In this document: positions 52,425-61,077 of the stretch, piece after piece
Numbering within the stretch: the first letter of the stretch is position 1
How the letters are laid out: the number at the start of each line of letters is the position of its first letter
Source of the DNA: Brevundimonas sp. UBA4553
GTDB taxonomy: Bacteria; Pseudomonadota; Alphaproteobacteria; Caulobacterales; Caulobacteraceae
Assembly (NCBI RefSeq): GCF_002387245.1
Contig: NZ_DGLD01000017.1
Span: 1 to 64,000 of the forward strand
Reading direction: 5' to 3'
Length of the DNA: 64,000 nucleotides
Translations under genes and position numbers: made by a program
Notes under the pieces: generated by a model
Databases searched by the model: none
What the model saw: the letters and a program-made list of their open reading frames with translations, nothing else
Told to the model about the DNA's origin: nothing

Positions 52425-52952
52425 ATGAAAATTTCTCGCCTCGCCTACGCCGCCTACGGCCTCGCCCTCGTCGTCATCGTGCTGGACCAGCTGACCAAGG
52501 CCATGGTCCTGGGCGCCATCGACGCGGCGCATATCTCGCAGATCCCCGACGGCTATCGCATCGCCGAAGTCGCGCCGCCGGTCTTCAACCTGACCTATGT
52601 GCTGAACACGGGCGTCAGCTTCGGCCTGTTCGGCGGCGGCGCCGGACGCTGGATTCTCAGCGCCTTCTCCATCCTCGTCGCGGCGGGTCTGGCCTGGTGG
52701 GCGACCCGCTCGGACCGCAAGCTGATGATCGGCGCCATCGGCCTGATCATGGGCGGCGCCCTGGGCAATGTCTTCGACCGCATCCGCTTCGGCGGGGTCG
52801 TGGACTTCCTCGACTTTTCGGGAACGGGCCTGTTTCCCTGGATTTTCAACATCGCCGACGCCGGCATCACCGTCGGGGTGGCGCTGCTGATCCTCGACAG
52901 CTTCCTGTCGGAACGACGGTCCACGGTTGGCGCGGCCAACGAAAAGTCGTAA
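52425..52952 (+). CDS. lspA: Lipoprotein signal peptidase
   Basis: A 175-residue inner-membrane aspartyl protease that cleaves the signal peptide of prolipoproteins. The catalytic Asp residues lie in the family blocks NVFDRIRFGGVVDFLDF and FNIADAGI, and four hydrophobic helices are present. The ATG at 52425 starts the first helix region. It is the first gene of a pair, the downstream gene encoding a lipoprotein that would be its substrate. Its usual partner ileS is on the other strand, several kb away. Confidence 0.95.
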   Translation: MKISRLAYAAYGLALVVIVLDQLTKAMVLGAIDAAHISQIPDGYRIAEVAPPVFNLTYVLNTGVSFGLFGGGAGRWILSAFSILVAAGLAWWATRSDRKLMIGAIGLIMGGALGNVFDRIRFGGVVDFLDFSGTGLFPWIFNIADAGITVGVALLILDSFLSERRSTVGAANEKS

Positions 52953-53019
52953 TCACCCCCTCTTCGTTATCGTCCCGAGCCAGCGCCCAGAGCGCGTCTC
53001 CCGGAGCCGAGCTGAACTT

Positions 53020-53586
53020 ATGCGTATTCGTAGCGCCCTTACCCTGGCCCTTTTCGCCACCACCGCCCTCAGCCTGACCGCCTGTTCAGGCCTGAAGCAG
53101 AGCGTGGGTCTGACCAAGGTCGTGCCCGACGAGTTCGTCACCGTCGCCAGCGCGCCCCTGGTGGTGCCGCCGGAGTACGGCCTGACCCCGCCGTCGCCCG
53201 GCCAGCCGCGCCCGCAGGAACTGGCGCCGGAGAGCGCCGCCCGTCAGATCCTGCTGGGTCAGCGTCAGGCCGTGACCCGCACCGGCGGCGAACAGGCCCT
53301 GGTCAACCAAGCCGGCGCCGACCGCGCCGATCCCCTGGCCCGCTATGTCGTCGACGACGAGTTCGGCGATCTGGCTCACAAGGAAGAAAGCTGGGCCAAC
53401 CGCGTCCTGTTCTGGCGCAAGGACGACGCCGCCAGCCAGGCCCCCACTGTCACCCAGACGGCCGAAGGGTCGCGCACCATCGACGCCGCGAGCGAAAACG
53501 CCCGCCTGCAAGCCCTGACCGGCAACCAGCAGGGCATCACCATCGCCCCGCGTCAGGACCGCGGCTTCAAGCTGCCGGGCCTGTAA
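53020..53586 (+). CDS. DUF3035 lipoprotein (BamF-like)
   Basis: A 188-residue lipoprotein with a signal peptide and lipobox LTAC (Cys at about residue 23). The DUF3035 signature DEFVTVASAPLVVPPEYGL is present. In Caulobacter a lipoprotein with this kind of motif (BamF) associates with the BAM outer-membrane protein assembly complex, and the motif resembles one in BamC. I infer a similar role from family resemblance. The C-terminal half is a low-complexity region of Gln, Ala and Asp. An intrinsic terminator follows. Downstream lspA coupling is not evident (67-base gap). Confidence 0.75.
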   Translation: MRIRSALTLALFATTALSLTACSGLKQSVGLTKVVPDEFVTVASAPLVVPPEYGLTPPSPGQPRPQELAPESAARQILLGQRQAVTRTGGEQALVNQAGADRADPLARYVVDDEFGDLAHKEESWANRVLFWRKDDAASQAPTVTQTAEGSRTIDAASENARLQALTGNQQGITIAPRQDRGFKLPGL

Positions 53587-53617
53587 GCGCTCACAGGCCT
53601 CGCCGCCTGCGATTTCA

Positions 53618-53655
53618 GGACGCGTCCGGTCGCACCGGGCGCGTCCTTTTCTTTT
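53618..53655 (+). terminator. Intrinsic terminator after the BamF-like gene
   Basis: The arms GGACGCG and CGCGTCC, with inner CCGGT/ACCGG, are followed by TTTTCTTTT. It is a strong rho-independent terminator about 30 bases after the stop. Confidence 0.85.
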
Positions 53656-53672
53656 GCCCCTCGGAAACTCTG

Positions 53673-54122
53673 ATGGCCGACCCCCTCGATTTCGCCGCCC
53701 TGTCAGGCCTGGATCAACTTCGCCTGATGCTGGACGGTCGCCTGCCCGCCGCGCCCATCGCCGAGACAGTGGGATTTCGCCTGACGGAACTGGCCGAAGG
53801 TCGCGTGGCCTTCGAGGGCGAGCCGACGCTGGCCGTCTATAATCCGATCGGTTCGGTGCACGGAGGCTGGATGGCGACCCTGCTCGATTCGGCCTGCGGC
53901 TGCGCCGTCCACTCGGCGCTGAAGCCGGGACAGGCCTATACGACGCTGGAGCTGAAGACCGTCTTCCACAAGGCGTTGAAGGCCGGAACGCCGGTCCGCG
54001 CCGAGGGCAGGGTCGTTCAGGCGGGTCGCCGCGCCGCCTTTTCCGAGGCCGATTTGCGGGGTCTGGACGGCACGCTCTACGCCACCGCCACCTCGACCTG
54101 CCTGGTGATGGAGCGGGCCTAG
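53673..54122 (+). CDS. PaaI-type hot-dog thioesterase
   Basis: A 149-residue hot-dog protein with the PaaI/4HBT motif SVHGGWMATLLDSACGCAVH and the LKTVFHKALKAGTPVRAEGRV strand block. It probably hydrolyses acyl- or aryl-CoA thioesters; the exact substrate is unknown. Its start at 53673 follows the terminator, and the gene is convergent with ispH. Confidence 0.85.
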   Translation: MADPLDFAALSGLDQLRLMLDGRLPAAPIAETVGFRLTELAEGRVAFEGEPTLAVYNPIGSVHGGWMATLLDSACGCAVHSALKPGQAYTTLELKTVFHKALKAGTPVRAEGRVVQAGRRAAFSEADLRGLDGTLYATATSTCLVMERA

Positions 54123-54169
54123 AGCGAAATCGGTTCGAATGCCTCGCATTCAAGCTCAGATATTCGCTC
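54122..54169. repeat. Nested inverted repeat between convergent genes
   Basis: The outer arms GAGCGAA (54122-54128) and TTCGCTC (54163-54169) enclose a second perfect stem GAATGC-CTC-GCATTC at 54137-54151. It could form a cruciform or stabilise both transcripts. Its layout recalls the classic intergenic repeats of alphaproteobacteria. Confidence 0.6.
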
Positions 54170-54175
54170 CAGCGT

Positions 54176-55147
54176 CTAGGCCGTCAGAACGCGCGGCAGC
54201 TTGAACGAGACCGTCTCTCGGGCGCCGTCGTCCTCGGTCACGGTCGCGTCGAATCGGTCGCGTATGGCGTCGATCAGGGCCTCGATCAGCGGTTCGGGCG
54301 CCGAGGCGCCGGCGGTGACGCCGACCGTCGTCACGCCGTCGAACCACGACCAGTCCACGTCGCCGGCGTCATCGACCAGCCGGGCGTCGCCCGCACCGGC
54401 CTTCAGGGCCACATCAACCAGCCGCGCCGAGTTGGACGAGTTCTTGGAACCGACCACCAGCACCAGTTGGCAGCCCTCTCCCAGGCGCTTCACCGCCTCC
54501 TGCCGATTGGTCGTGGCGTAACAGATGTCTTCCTTGTGCGGGTCCGGCAGTTCGGGAAAACGCCGTTTCAGGGCCGCCAGGATGTCCGCCGTATCGTCGA
54601 CCGACAGGGTGGTCTGGGTGGCGTAGGCGAGAGGCTGATCGCCCGGCCGTTCGAACACCTCCGCATCGGCGACCGTCTCGACCAGACTGATGGCGCCCGG
54701 CGGCAGTTGCCCCATGGTGCCGACGACCTCCGGGTGGCCGGCATGACCGATCAGGATGATATGTCGCCCCGCAGCATGATGGCGTTCAGCCTCGACATGG
54801 ACCTTGGACACCAGGGGGCAGGTGGCATCGAGGAACAGCATCTCACGCGAGCGGGCCGTGGCGGGCACCGACTTGGGCACTCCGTGGGCCGAAAAGACCA
54901 CGGGGCGGTCGTCGGGGCATTCGTCCAGATCCTTTACGAAGATCGCGCCCATGTTCTTCAGCCGCTCGACGACGTGCCGGTTGTGAACGATCTCATGGCG
55001 CACATAGACGGGCGACCCGAACTTCTCGATCGCGCGCTCGACGATCTGGATCGCCCGATCCACTCCGGCGCAGAAGCCGCGCGGCGTGGCGAGGCGCACG
55101 TTCAGGGGCCGGCGGTCGAAGGCGAGGGGCGAGACAGGGGCGTTCAT
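54176..55147 (-). CDS. ispH: 4-hydroxy-3-methylbut-2-enyl diphosphate reductase
   Basis: A 323-residue iron-sulfur enzyme that catalyses the last step of the MEP isoprenoid pathway. The three cluster cysteines are in RGFCAGVDRA (C26), DATCPLVSKVH and ICYATTNRQ. SAHGVPKSVP and VTAGASAPE also match. The length is typical. It ends 7 bases from the nested repeat and is convergent with the thioesterase gene. Confidence 0.95.
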   Translation of the reverse strand: MNAPVSPLAFDRRPLNVRLATPRGFCAGVDRAIQIVERAIEKFGSPVYVRHEIVHNRHVVERLKNMGAIFVKDLDECPDDRPVVFSAHGVPKSVPATARSREMLFLDATCPLVSKVHVEAERHHAAGRHIILIGHAGHPEVVGTMGQLPPGAISLVETVADAEVFERPGDQPLAYATQTTLSVDDTADILAALKRRFPELPDPHKEDICYATTNRQEAVKRLGEGCQLVLVVGSKNSSNSARLVDVALKAGAGDARLVDDAGDVDWSWFDGVTTVGVTAGASAPEPLIEALIDAIRDRFDATVTEDDGARETVSFKLPRVLTA

Positions 55148-55295
55148 GGCCCGGAACCTAGTCGCTCGCGCGCCTTCCCGCCACCGCCTGCATGGTCGCG
55201 TTTGCCGCGCCTCGCTTTAGCCGCTATCACCACCGAGCGTGACCTGGTCGGTCTCCGATCGTCCCACGCCCCCTTCGACTGCCGGAAAGCTCCTG

Positions 55296-55961
55296 ATGCG
55301 TCGCGTCCTGACCGCCCTCGCCGCCCTCTCCCTCGCGGCCGTGCTGATTCCTCAATCCGCCGAGGCCCAGTCCAGCGGTCGCCAAGGCGGTCAACAGAGC
55401 CGCGAACAAACGCCTGATCAGGGCACGTCGCAACGCTCGCGTCAGGTGCGGATCGCCCCGCTGTCGCGCCGCGCCAACGCCGGCCCCTGCCCCTATGTGA
55501 AGGTGCTCTACGACGCCGCCCGGTTTGTCGAACTGGCCGATTTCAACCGCCCGTCGGTCGCCGGCGTGGGCTTTACCGGTGAAATCGAAGGCGTGACCGC
55601 CGACTGCGTCTATCGCGAGTCAGACCCGATCCGTCTGGACTTCAACATCCTGTTCAACCTCGGCAAGGGCCCGCAGGCCAGCGGCGACGGCCGCACCTAT
55701 CGCTACTGGATCGCCGTGACCGAGCGGAACTCCGCCGTCCTGGCCAAGGAATACTTCGACCTGCCGGTCAATTTCGAAGGCCAGACCACCGCCTCGGTCC
55801 ATCAGGCCCAGACCATCGTCATCCCGCGCGCCGACGCCACCACCAGCGGCAATAATTTCGAGGTCCTGATCGGCTTCGACGTCACGCCGGAAATGGCCGA
55901 GTTCAACCGCTCGGGCAGCCGCTTCCGCGTCACCGCCGGCCAGACCCAACCGAACCCCTAG
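55296..55961 (+). CDS. Exported hypothetical protein upstream of argS
   Basis: A 221-residue protein with a Sec signal peptide (residues 1-23) and a Gln/Ser-rich linker. A beta-rich domain follows from about residue 60 (GPCPYVKVLYDAARFVEL to FRVTAGQTQPNP). Two cysteines, CPYV and ADCVYRE, may form a disulfide. It is presumably periplasmic. I do not recognise a named family. A GCCGGAAAGC stretch lies before the ATG at 55296. argS starts 4 bases after its stop, so both may be co-transcribed. Confidence 0.6.
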   Translation: MRRVLTALAALSLAAVLIPQSAEAQSSGRQGGQQSREQTPDQGTSQRSRQVRIAPLSRRANAGPCPYVKVLYDAARFVELADFNRPSVAGVGFTGEIEGVTADCVYRESDPIRLDFNILFNLGKGPQASGDGRTYRYWIAVTERNSAVLAKEYFDLPVNFEGQTTASVHQAQTIVIPRADATTSGNNFEVLIGFDVTPEMAEFNRSGSRFRVTAGQTQPNP

Positions 55962-55965
55962 GCAC

Positions 55966-57768
55966 ATGACTGATCTCAAGACCTCTCTCAGCGAAGCGGT
56001 CGCCGCCGCCTTCGCCGCCGAAGGCGTGGACGCCGCCCTCGCCCGCGTCGTCGCCTCGGACCGCCCCGACCTGGCCGATTTCCAGTCCAACGGCGCCCTG
56101 GCCGCCGCCAAGGCGCTGAAGGCCAATCCGCGCGAACTGGCCGCCAGGGTGGCCGAGCGCCTGAGCGCCGATCCGCGCCTGTCGTCGGTCGAGGTCGCCG
56201 GTCCTGGCTTCATCAACCTGAAACTCTCCGACGCCGCCCTGTCGCAGCGCGCCGCCGAGGTCGCGGCTGACGAGCAACTGGCCGGCGCCTCGCTGAACAC
56301 GCCCTCGCGCAAGGTCGTCATCGACTACGCCGGTCCCAACGTGGCCAAGCCGATGCACGTCGGCCACCTGCGCTCGTCTATCATCGGCGAGAGCCTGAAG
56401 CGGCTGTTCCGCTTCCGTGGCGACACCGTCTGGGGCGACGCCCACTTCGGCGACTGGGGCTTCCAGATGGGCCTGCTGATCACCGCCTGCGGCGACGAGA
56501 ACCTGGCCGAGGCCTTCATGGCCGAGGGCGACGGCCCCTTCCCCGCCGACAGCCCGGTGACGCTGGAAGACCTCGAACGCCTCTATCCGCTGGCGGCCGC
56601 CAAGGCCAAGGAAGACCCGGCCTTCCGCGACCGCGCCCGCAAGGCCACCGCTGAACTGCAGAACGGCCGCCCGGGCTACCGCGCCCTGTGGGCCCACTTC
56701 GTCGCCGTCAGCCGCACCGCGTTGAAGCGCGAGTTCGGCGCCCTGGACGTCACCTTCGACCTGTGGAACGGCGAATCCGACGCCGATCCCCTGATGCCGG
56801 AAATGCTGGCGCACCTGAAGGAAACCGGCCTGTTGGTCGAGGACGATGGCGCCCAGGTGGTCCACGTCGCCCGCGAAGGCGAGACCCGCAAGAAGAAGCT
56901 GGCCGACGGCTCGGTGATCGAGGCCCCGTCCCCGCCCCCTCTGCTGGTGGTGTCGTCGGAAGGCTCGGCCATGTACGGCACGACCGATCTGGCCACCATT
57001 CTGGACCGCAAGAAGTCGATCGCCCCCGACCTGATCCTCTACGTCGTCGACGAACGCCAGGCCGAGCATTTCGAACAGGTCTTCCGCGCCGCCTATCTGG
57101 CCGGCTACGCGCCGGAGAAGTCGCTGGAACACCTCGGCTTCGGCACCATGAACGGCGCCGACGGCAAGCCCTTCAAGACCCGCGCAGGCGGGGTGCTGAA
57201 GCTGCACGACCTGATCACCATGGCCACCGACAAGGCGCGCGAGCGTCTGCGCGAGGCCAAGCTGGGCGACGACCTGCCGGAAGCCGAATTCGAGGACATC
57301 GCCCGCAAGGTGGCGGTGGCCGCGCTGAAATTCGCCGACCTGTCGAACAACCGCACCACCAGCTACGTCTTCGACCTCGACCGCTTCATGAGCTTCGAGG
57401 GCAAGACCGGCCCCTATCTGCTGTATCAGGCCGTGCGGGTGAAATCCCTGCTGCGCAAGGCCGCCGATCAGGGCGTCGAGACCGCCCCCATCGTCGTCGC
57501 CGAACCGACCGAGCGCGATCTGGCCCTGACGCTGGACGCCTTCGATGCGGCCACGGCGGACGCCTATGACAAGCGTTCGCCCAACCTGATCGCCGAGCAC
57601 GCCTATCGTCTGGCGCAGAGCTTCTCCAAGTTCTACGCCGCCTGCCCGATCCTGGTCGCGCCGGACGCCGCCACCAAGGGCTCGCGCCTGGCTCTGGCCG
57701 CCGCCAGCCTGCACCAGCTGGAGACGGCGCTGAACCTGCTGGGCATCGAGACGCCCGAGCGGATGTAA
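55966..57768 (+). CDS. argS: Arginyl-tRNA synthetase
   Basis: A 600-residue class I synthetase. The HIGH-like motif is HVGH at 131-134 in AKPMHVGHLRSSIIG, and the C-terminal anticodon-binding Gln/Arg-rich helices are typical (FAALSQFY-like KFYAACPIL). The KMSKS motif is degenerate (TRAGGVLKLHDL), as is normal for ArgRS. An N-terminal tRNA-binding Add1 domain covers about 1-110. It probably shares a transcript with the upstream exported protein. Confidence 0.95.
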   Translation: MTDLKTSLSEAVAAAFAAEGVDAALARVVASDRPDLADFQSNGALAAAKALKANPRELAARVAERLSADPRLSSVEVAGPGFINLKLSDAALSQRAAEVAADEQLAGASLNTPSRKVVIDYAGPNVAKPMHVGHLRSSIIGESLKRLFRFRGDTVWGDAHFGDWGFQMGLLITACGDENLAEAFMAEGDGPFPADSPVTLEDLERLYPLAAAKAKEDPAFRDRARKATAELQNGRPGYRALWAHFVAVSRTALKREFGALDVTFDLWNGESDADPLMPEMLAHLKETGLLVEDDGAQVVHVAREGETRKKKLADGSVIEAPSPPPLLVVSSEGSAMYGTTDLATILDRKKSIAPDLILYVVDERQAEHFEQVFRAAYLAGYAPEKSLEHLGFGTMNGADGKPFKTRAGGVLKLHDLITMATDKARERLREAKLGDDLPEAEFEDIARKVAVAALKFADLSNNRTTSYVFDLDRFMSFEGKTGPYLLYQAVRVKSLLRKAADQGVETAPIVVAEPTERDLALTLDAFDAATADAYDKRSPNLIAEHAYRLAQSFSKFYAACPILVAPDAATKGSRLALAAASLHQLETALNLLGIETPERM

Positions 57769-57776
57769 CCCCTCTC

Positions 57777-57883
57777 CATCCCGGACGGCCCGCAGGGCCG
57801 ATCCGGGACCGCCGGAAGCGCAACCGTTCGAAATGTCCGGTCTTGGGCGGTCCCGGCTCTCCGCTGCGCTGCGGCCGGGATGA
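57777..57883. repeat. Dispersed intergenic repeat class B, diverged copy
   Basis: CATCCCGGACGGCCCGCAGG at the left faces GCGGCCGGGATGACG at the right, about 107 bases apart. It is related to the copies at 6021 and 49876 but with a changed interior. It separates argS from the deaminase gene. Confidence 0.65.
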
Positions 57884-57934
57884 CGAGGGGGCATGGGTTC
57901 GCTAAGGTCCCGGCTTGTTACGGAGCCTCCCCAA

Positions 57935-58945
57935 ATGTCCCTCGACGCCTTCATCGCCGGCCTGCCCAAGGCCGAACTGCACCTGCACATCGAGGGCTCG
58001 CTGGAGCCCGAACTGATGTTCGAACTGGCGCAGCGCAACGGCGTCGCCATTCCCTACGACAGCGTCGAGGCCGTACGCGCGGCCTATGACTTCTCGAACC
58101 TGCAGGACTTCCTCGACATCTACTACGCGGGCGCCGCCGTGCTGCTGACGCGTCAGGACTTCGAGGACCTGGCCTTCGCCTATTTCCAGCGCGCCGCCGC
58201 CGACAACGTGCGCCACGCCGAGATCTTCTTCGACCCCCAGACCCACACCGACCGGGGCGTGCCCTTCGGCGTGGTGGTCGAGGGCCTGATCGCCGGGATG
58301 GATCGGGCCAAGGCCGAGCTGGGCGTCACCAGCGGCCTGATCCTCAGCTTCCTGCGCCACCTATCCGAGGACGAAGCGTTCGCCACGCTGGAGGCCGCCA
58401 AGCCGTATCTGCATCACTTCATCGGCGTGGGGCTGGATTCGTCCGAGGTCGGCCATCCGCCGGCCAAGTTCCAGCGCGTCTTCGCCGCCGCCCGCGATCT
58501 GGGCCTGAAGCTGTGCGCCCACGCCGGTGAGGAAGGTCCGCCCGCCTATGTGCATGAGGCGCTGGACCTGCTGCACATCGACCGCATGGACCACGGCAAC
58601 CGCTCGATGGAGGATGAAAGCCTGATCACGCGTCTGGCCGCCGAGCAGATGACCCTGACGGTCTGTCCGCTGTCGAACCTGAAGCTGTGCGTGGTCAGGG
58701 ATCTGAAGGACCACCCGGTCCCCGAAATGCTGCGCCGCGGCCTGCACGTCACCCTGAACTCGGACGACCCCTCCTATTTCGGCGGCTATGTGAACGCCAA
58801 CTACATCCAGCTGGCAGAGGCGGTGGGCCTGACCCGCGAGCAGGTGACGCAGCTGGCGAAGAACAGTTTCGAAGGCAGCTTCCTGAGCGACGCCGACAAG
58901 GCGGCGCGGATCGCGGAAGTGGACGCCTACGCGGCGGCGCACTGA
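57935..58945 (+). CDS. Adenine or adenosine deaminase
   Basis: A 336-residue zinc-dependent deaminase. The zinc ligands are H16 and H18 in ELHLHIEGSLE, the mid-protein HAGEE includes the catalytic Glu, and the distal ligands are His in RMDHGNRS and Asp in LNSDDPSYFGG. The N-terminal LPKAELHLHIEGSLEPELMF and the absence of the typical adenosine-pocket motif MSLNTDDP-type region resemble bacterial adenine deaminases of the Aah1 type. Adenosine remains possible. GGAG precedes the ATG at 57935. Confidence 0.85.
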   Translation: MSLDAFIAGLPKAELHLHIEGSLEPELMFELAQRNGVAIPYDSVEAVRAAYDFSNLQDFLDIYYAGAAVLLTRQDFEDLAFAYFQRAAADNVRHAEIFFDPQTHTDRGVPFGVVVEGLIAGMDRAKAELGVTSGLILSFLRHLSEDEAFATLEAAKPYLHHFIGVGLDSSEVGHPPAKFQRVFAAARDLGLKLCAHAGEEGPPAYVHEALDLLHIDRMDHGNRSMEDESLITRLAAEQMTLTVCPLSNLKLCVVRDLKDHPVPEMLRRGLHVTLNSDDPSYFGGYVNANYIQLAEAVGLTREQVTQLAKNSFEGSFLSDADKAARIAEVDAYAAAH

Positions 58946-58957
58946 GCCCCCACTTTC

Positions 58958-59105
58958 GTCATCCTCCGGCGAGCGTAGCGAGACCGGGGGACCCAGCGGC
59001 GCGCGTGAGCGCGAAACCTTCAAGCGCAGCGCTCGCCGCAAGGATCGCCTTCGGCGCCGCTGGGTCCCCCGGTCTGCGCCGCTACGCGGCTTGCCGGAGG
59101 ATGAC
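58958..59105. repeat. Long inverted repeat class C
   Basis: GTCATCCTCCGGC at the left end pairs with GCCGGAGGATGAC at the right. Inner arms ACCGGGGGACCCAGCGGC and GCCGCTGGGTCCCCCGGT also pair, giving a long imperfect hairpin of about 148 bases. It fills the gap between the convergent deaminase and nicotinamidase genes. Confidence 0.8.
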
Positions 59106-59119
59106 GGAAGGGGAATTGA

Positions 59120-59752
59120 TCAGCCGAGGATCGTAACCGCCTTGATCTCACCCACGCCCTGCGCCGCGAAGCTCGCCTTGGCCGCCGCCGCCGTATCCGT
59201 GGCAATGGCCCGGCAGGCGTCCTCGATCACCACGGCCTCGAAACCTTCGCGCACTGCGTCCTCGGCGGTGAAGCGGACGCAGTAGTCATAGGCGAGGCCG
59301 CACAGGAAGACGCGCGTCACGCCCCGGTCGCGCAGCAGACCCGCCAGACCTGTCGCCGTGCGATGGTCGTTCTCGAAGAAGCCGGAATAGCTGTCGACCG
59401 CCGGATTGTAGCCCTTGCGGACCACGGCCAGCGCCCTGCGGATCGCGGGGGCAACCTCGGGGTGGAAGTCCGCCCCCAAGGTCCCTTGCAGGCAATGGTC
59501 CGGCCACAGCATCTGAGGGCCGTAGGCCACCTCGATCTCGGTGAAGGGCGTCGCGTCCGCGTGGTTGGAGGCGAAGCTGATCTGGTCCGGCGTGTGCCAG
59601 TCCTGGGTGGCGATCACCGTGTCGAAGCGTGCGGCCAGTCGGTTGATCAGAGGCATGACCCCCGCCCCGCCCTGCACCGCCAGGGCGCCGCCCTCGCAGA
59701 AGTCGTTCTGGGCGTCGATGACCAGAAGGGCGTCTGAAGCGGTGATCCTCAT
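59120..59752 (-). CDS. pncA: Nicotinamidase
   Basis: A 210-residue isochorismatase-fold hydrolase that converts nicotinamide to nicotinate for NAD salvage. The catalytic Asp is in LLVIDAQNDFC (D13), the Lys region in VRKGYNP, and the nucleophile Cys in LAYDYCVRFTA. Metal ligands appear in TQDWHTPDQISF. The length is typical. It is followed by fbp on the same strand, 3 bases apart, so they are likely co-transcribed. Confidence 0.92.
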   Translation of the reverse strand: MRITASDALLVIDAQNDFCEGGALAVQGGAGVMPLINRLAARFDTVIATQDWHTPDQISFASNHADATPFTEIEVAYGPQMLWPDHCLQGTLGADFHPEVAPAIRRALAVVRKGYNPAVDSYSGFFENDHRTATGLAGLLRDRGVTRVFLCGLAYDYCVRFTAEDAVREGFEAVVIEDACRAIATDTAAAAKASFAAQGVGEIKAVTILG

Positions 59753-59755
59753 GGC

Positions 59756-60724
59756 TCAGGCCGCCGCGATCCGATCGACCTCATTGGCCGAGCCCAGGGC
59801 TACGGGAATGCGCTGGTGCAGTTCGGTCGGGGTCACGTCCAGAATGGCCTGCTGGCCGTCCGTCGTGGCCTTGCCGCCCGCCTGTTCGATCAGGAAGGCC
59901 ATGGGGTTGCCCTCGTACATCAGGCGCAGCTTGCCGGGCTTGTTCGGCTCACGCTTGTCCCACGGGTAGAGGAAGACCCCGCCGCGCATCAGGATGCGGT
60001 GGACGTCGGCCACCATGGCGGCGACCCAGCGCATGTTGAAATTCTTGGCCCGAGGACCGTCCGCGCCCTGCAGGCAGCCGTCGATGTAGCGTTGCACGCT
60101 CTCGGCCCAGTGGCGCTGGTTCGACATGTTGATGGCGAACTCCTTGGTGTCCGCCGGCACGGTGATCTTCTCGTGCGTCATCAGCCACTGGCCGTCGTGC
60201 GACAGGGTGAAGCCGGCCACGCCCTGGCCCGTGGTCAGCACCAGCATGGTCTGGCCGCCATAGACGGCATAGAGGGCCGCGACCTGCTGACGACCCGGTT
60301 GCAGGAAGTCGACCTCGCCCGGCGTCGCCGACGGCGACTTCAGCACAGAGACGATGGTGCCGACCGGGGCGTTGATGTCGATGTTGGACGAGCCGTCCAG
60401 CGGGTCGAACAGGACCAGATACTCGCCCGCGGGGTTGGTCGCCGGCTGGACTGTATCCATCTCCTCGGACGCCACGCCCGCCACCGCCGGGCAGGCCAGC
60501 AGCATGTCGGTCAGCACGTCGTTGGAGATGACGTCGAGCTTCTTCTGCTCCTCGTCCTGCACGTTGACGACGCCCGATGCACCCAGGGCGCCGACCAGGG
60601 CCCCGCCCGAGACAATCTTGCGGATTTCGACGCAGGCGGCGGCGGCGGCCGTCAGGGTCTGGCTCAGGCCCTGCGGCAAATCGAGAGCGGCCAGGTGGGC
60701 GGCGAGGTCGGTGCGAGCGGTCAT
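59756..60724 (-). CDS. fbp: Fructose-1,6-bisphosphatase class I
   Basis: A 322-residue gluconeogenic phosphatase. The metal-binding motif DPLDGSSNIDIN is present, as are SEEMD upstream (VASEEMDTVQ) and FLYPWDKREPNKPGKLRLMYE near the C-terminus. The length is normal for class I FBPase. The ATG at 60724 was chosen over a TTG four codons upstream. pncA lies immediately downstream. Confidence 0.95.
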   Translation of the reverse strand: MTARTDLAAHLAALDLPQGLSQTLTAAAAACVEIRKIVSGGALVGALGASGVVNVQDEEQKKLDVISNDVLTDMLLACPAVAGVASEEMDTVQPATNPAGEYLVLFDPLDGSSNIDINAPVGTIVSVLKSPSATPGEVDFLQPGRQQVAALYAVYGGQTMLVLTTGQGVAGFTLSHDGQWLMTHEKITVPADTKEFAINMSNQRHWAESVQRYIDGCLQGADGPRAKNFNMRWVAAMVADVHRILMRGGVFLYPWDKREPNKPGKLRLMYEGNPMAFLIEQAGGKATTDGQQAILDVTPTELHQRIPVALGSANEVDRIAAA

Positions 60725-60842
60725 GGCGGCCTTCAATCCTGTGGCGAGGGGGAGGTCGCGCCTCTCATGGCCTGTCGGATCGTTCGCGGCAAGCCCGGCG
60801 CCGCTTGACTTCGGCCCGGAGTCGGGGCCTTAGGTCGCACGC

Positions 60843-61029
60843 TCTCGCGGGAGAGATCGGCGGTCGCGCAGCGGCCGTCGGGGCCGAAGGCGCAACCGCC
60901 CCGGAAACGCTCAGGCAAAAGGACCGCGAAGGCGCACGGACGCTGGAAAGTCGCCGTATGGCGCGCCGACGGAGCAAGGCCGACCTTTCGGGGACGGGCG
61001 AATCTCTCAGGCTTCAGGACAGCGGGGGC
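60843..61029 (+). promoter_or_regulatory. Tandem glycine riboswitch
   Basis: Two consecutive aptamers. The first shows GCGGGAGAGATC, then GCCGAAGGCGCAA and CTCAGGCAAAAGGACCGC. The second shows CTGGAAAGTCGCCG, then GCCGACGGAGCAAGGC and CTCTCAGGCTTCAGGACAG. These are the conserved core blocks of glycine aptamers. The linker between them is about 10 bases. The element lies 48 bases upstream of gcvT, so glycine is expected to turn the cleavage operon on. Confidence 0.93.
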
Positions 61030-61077
61030 GCGACGACGGCGAAGCTATCGCCGCAATCCGCGACCGGAGGATGCTCG

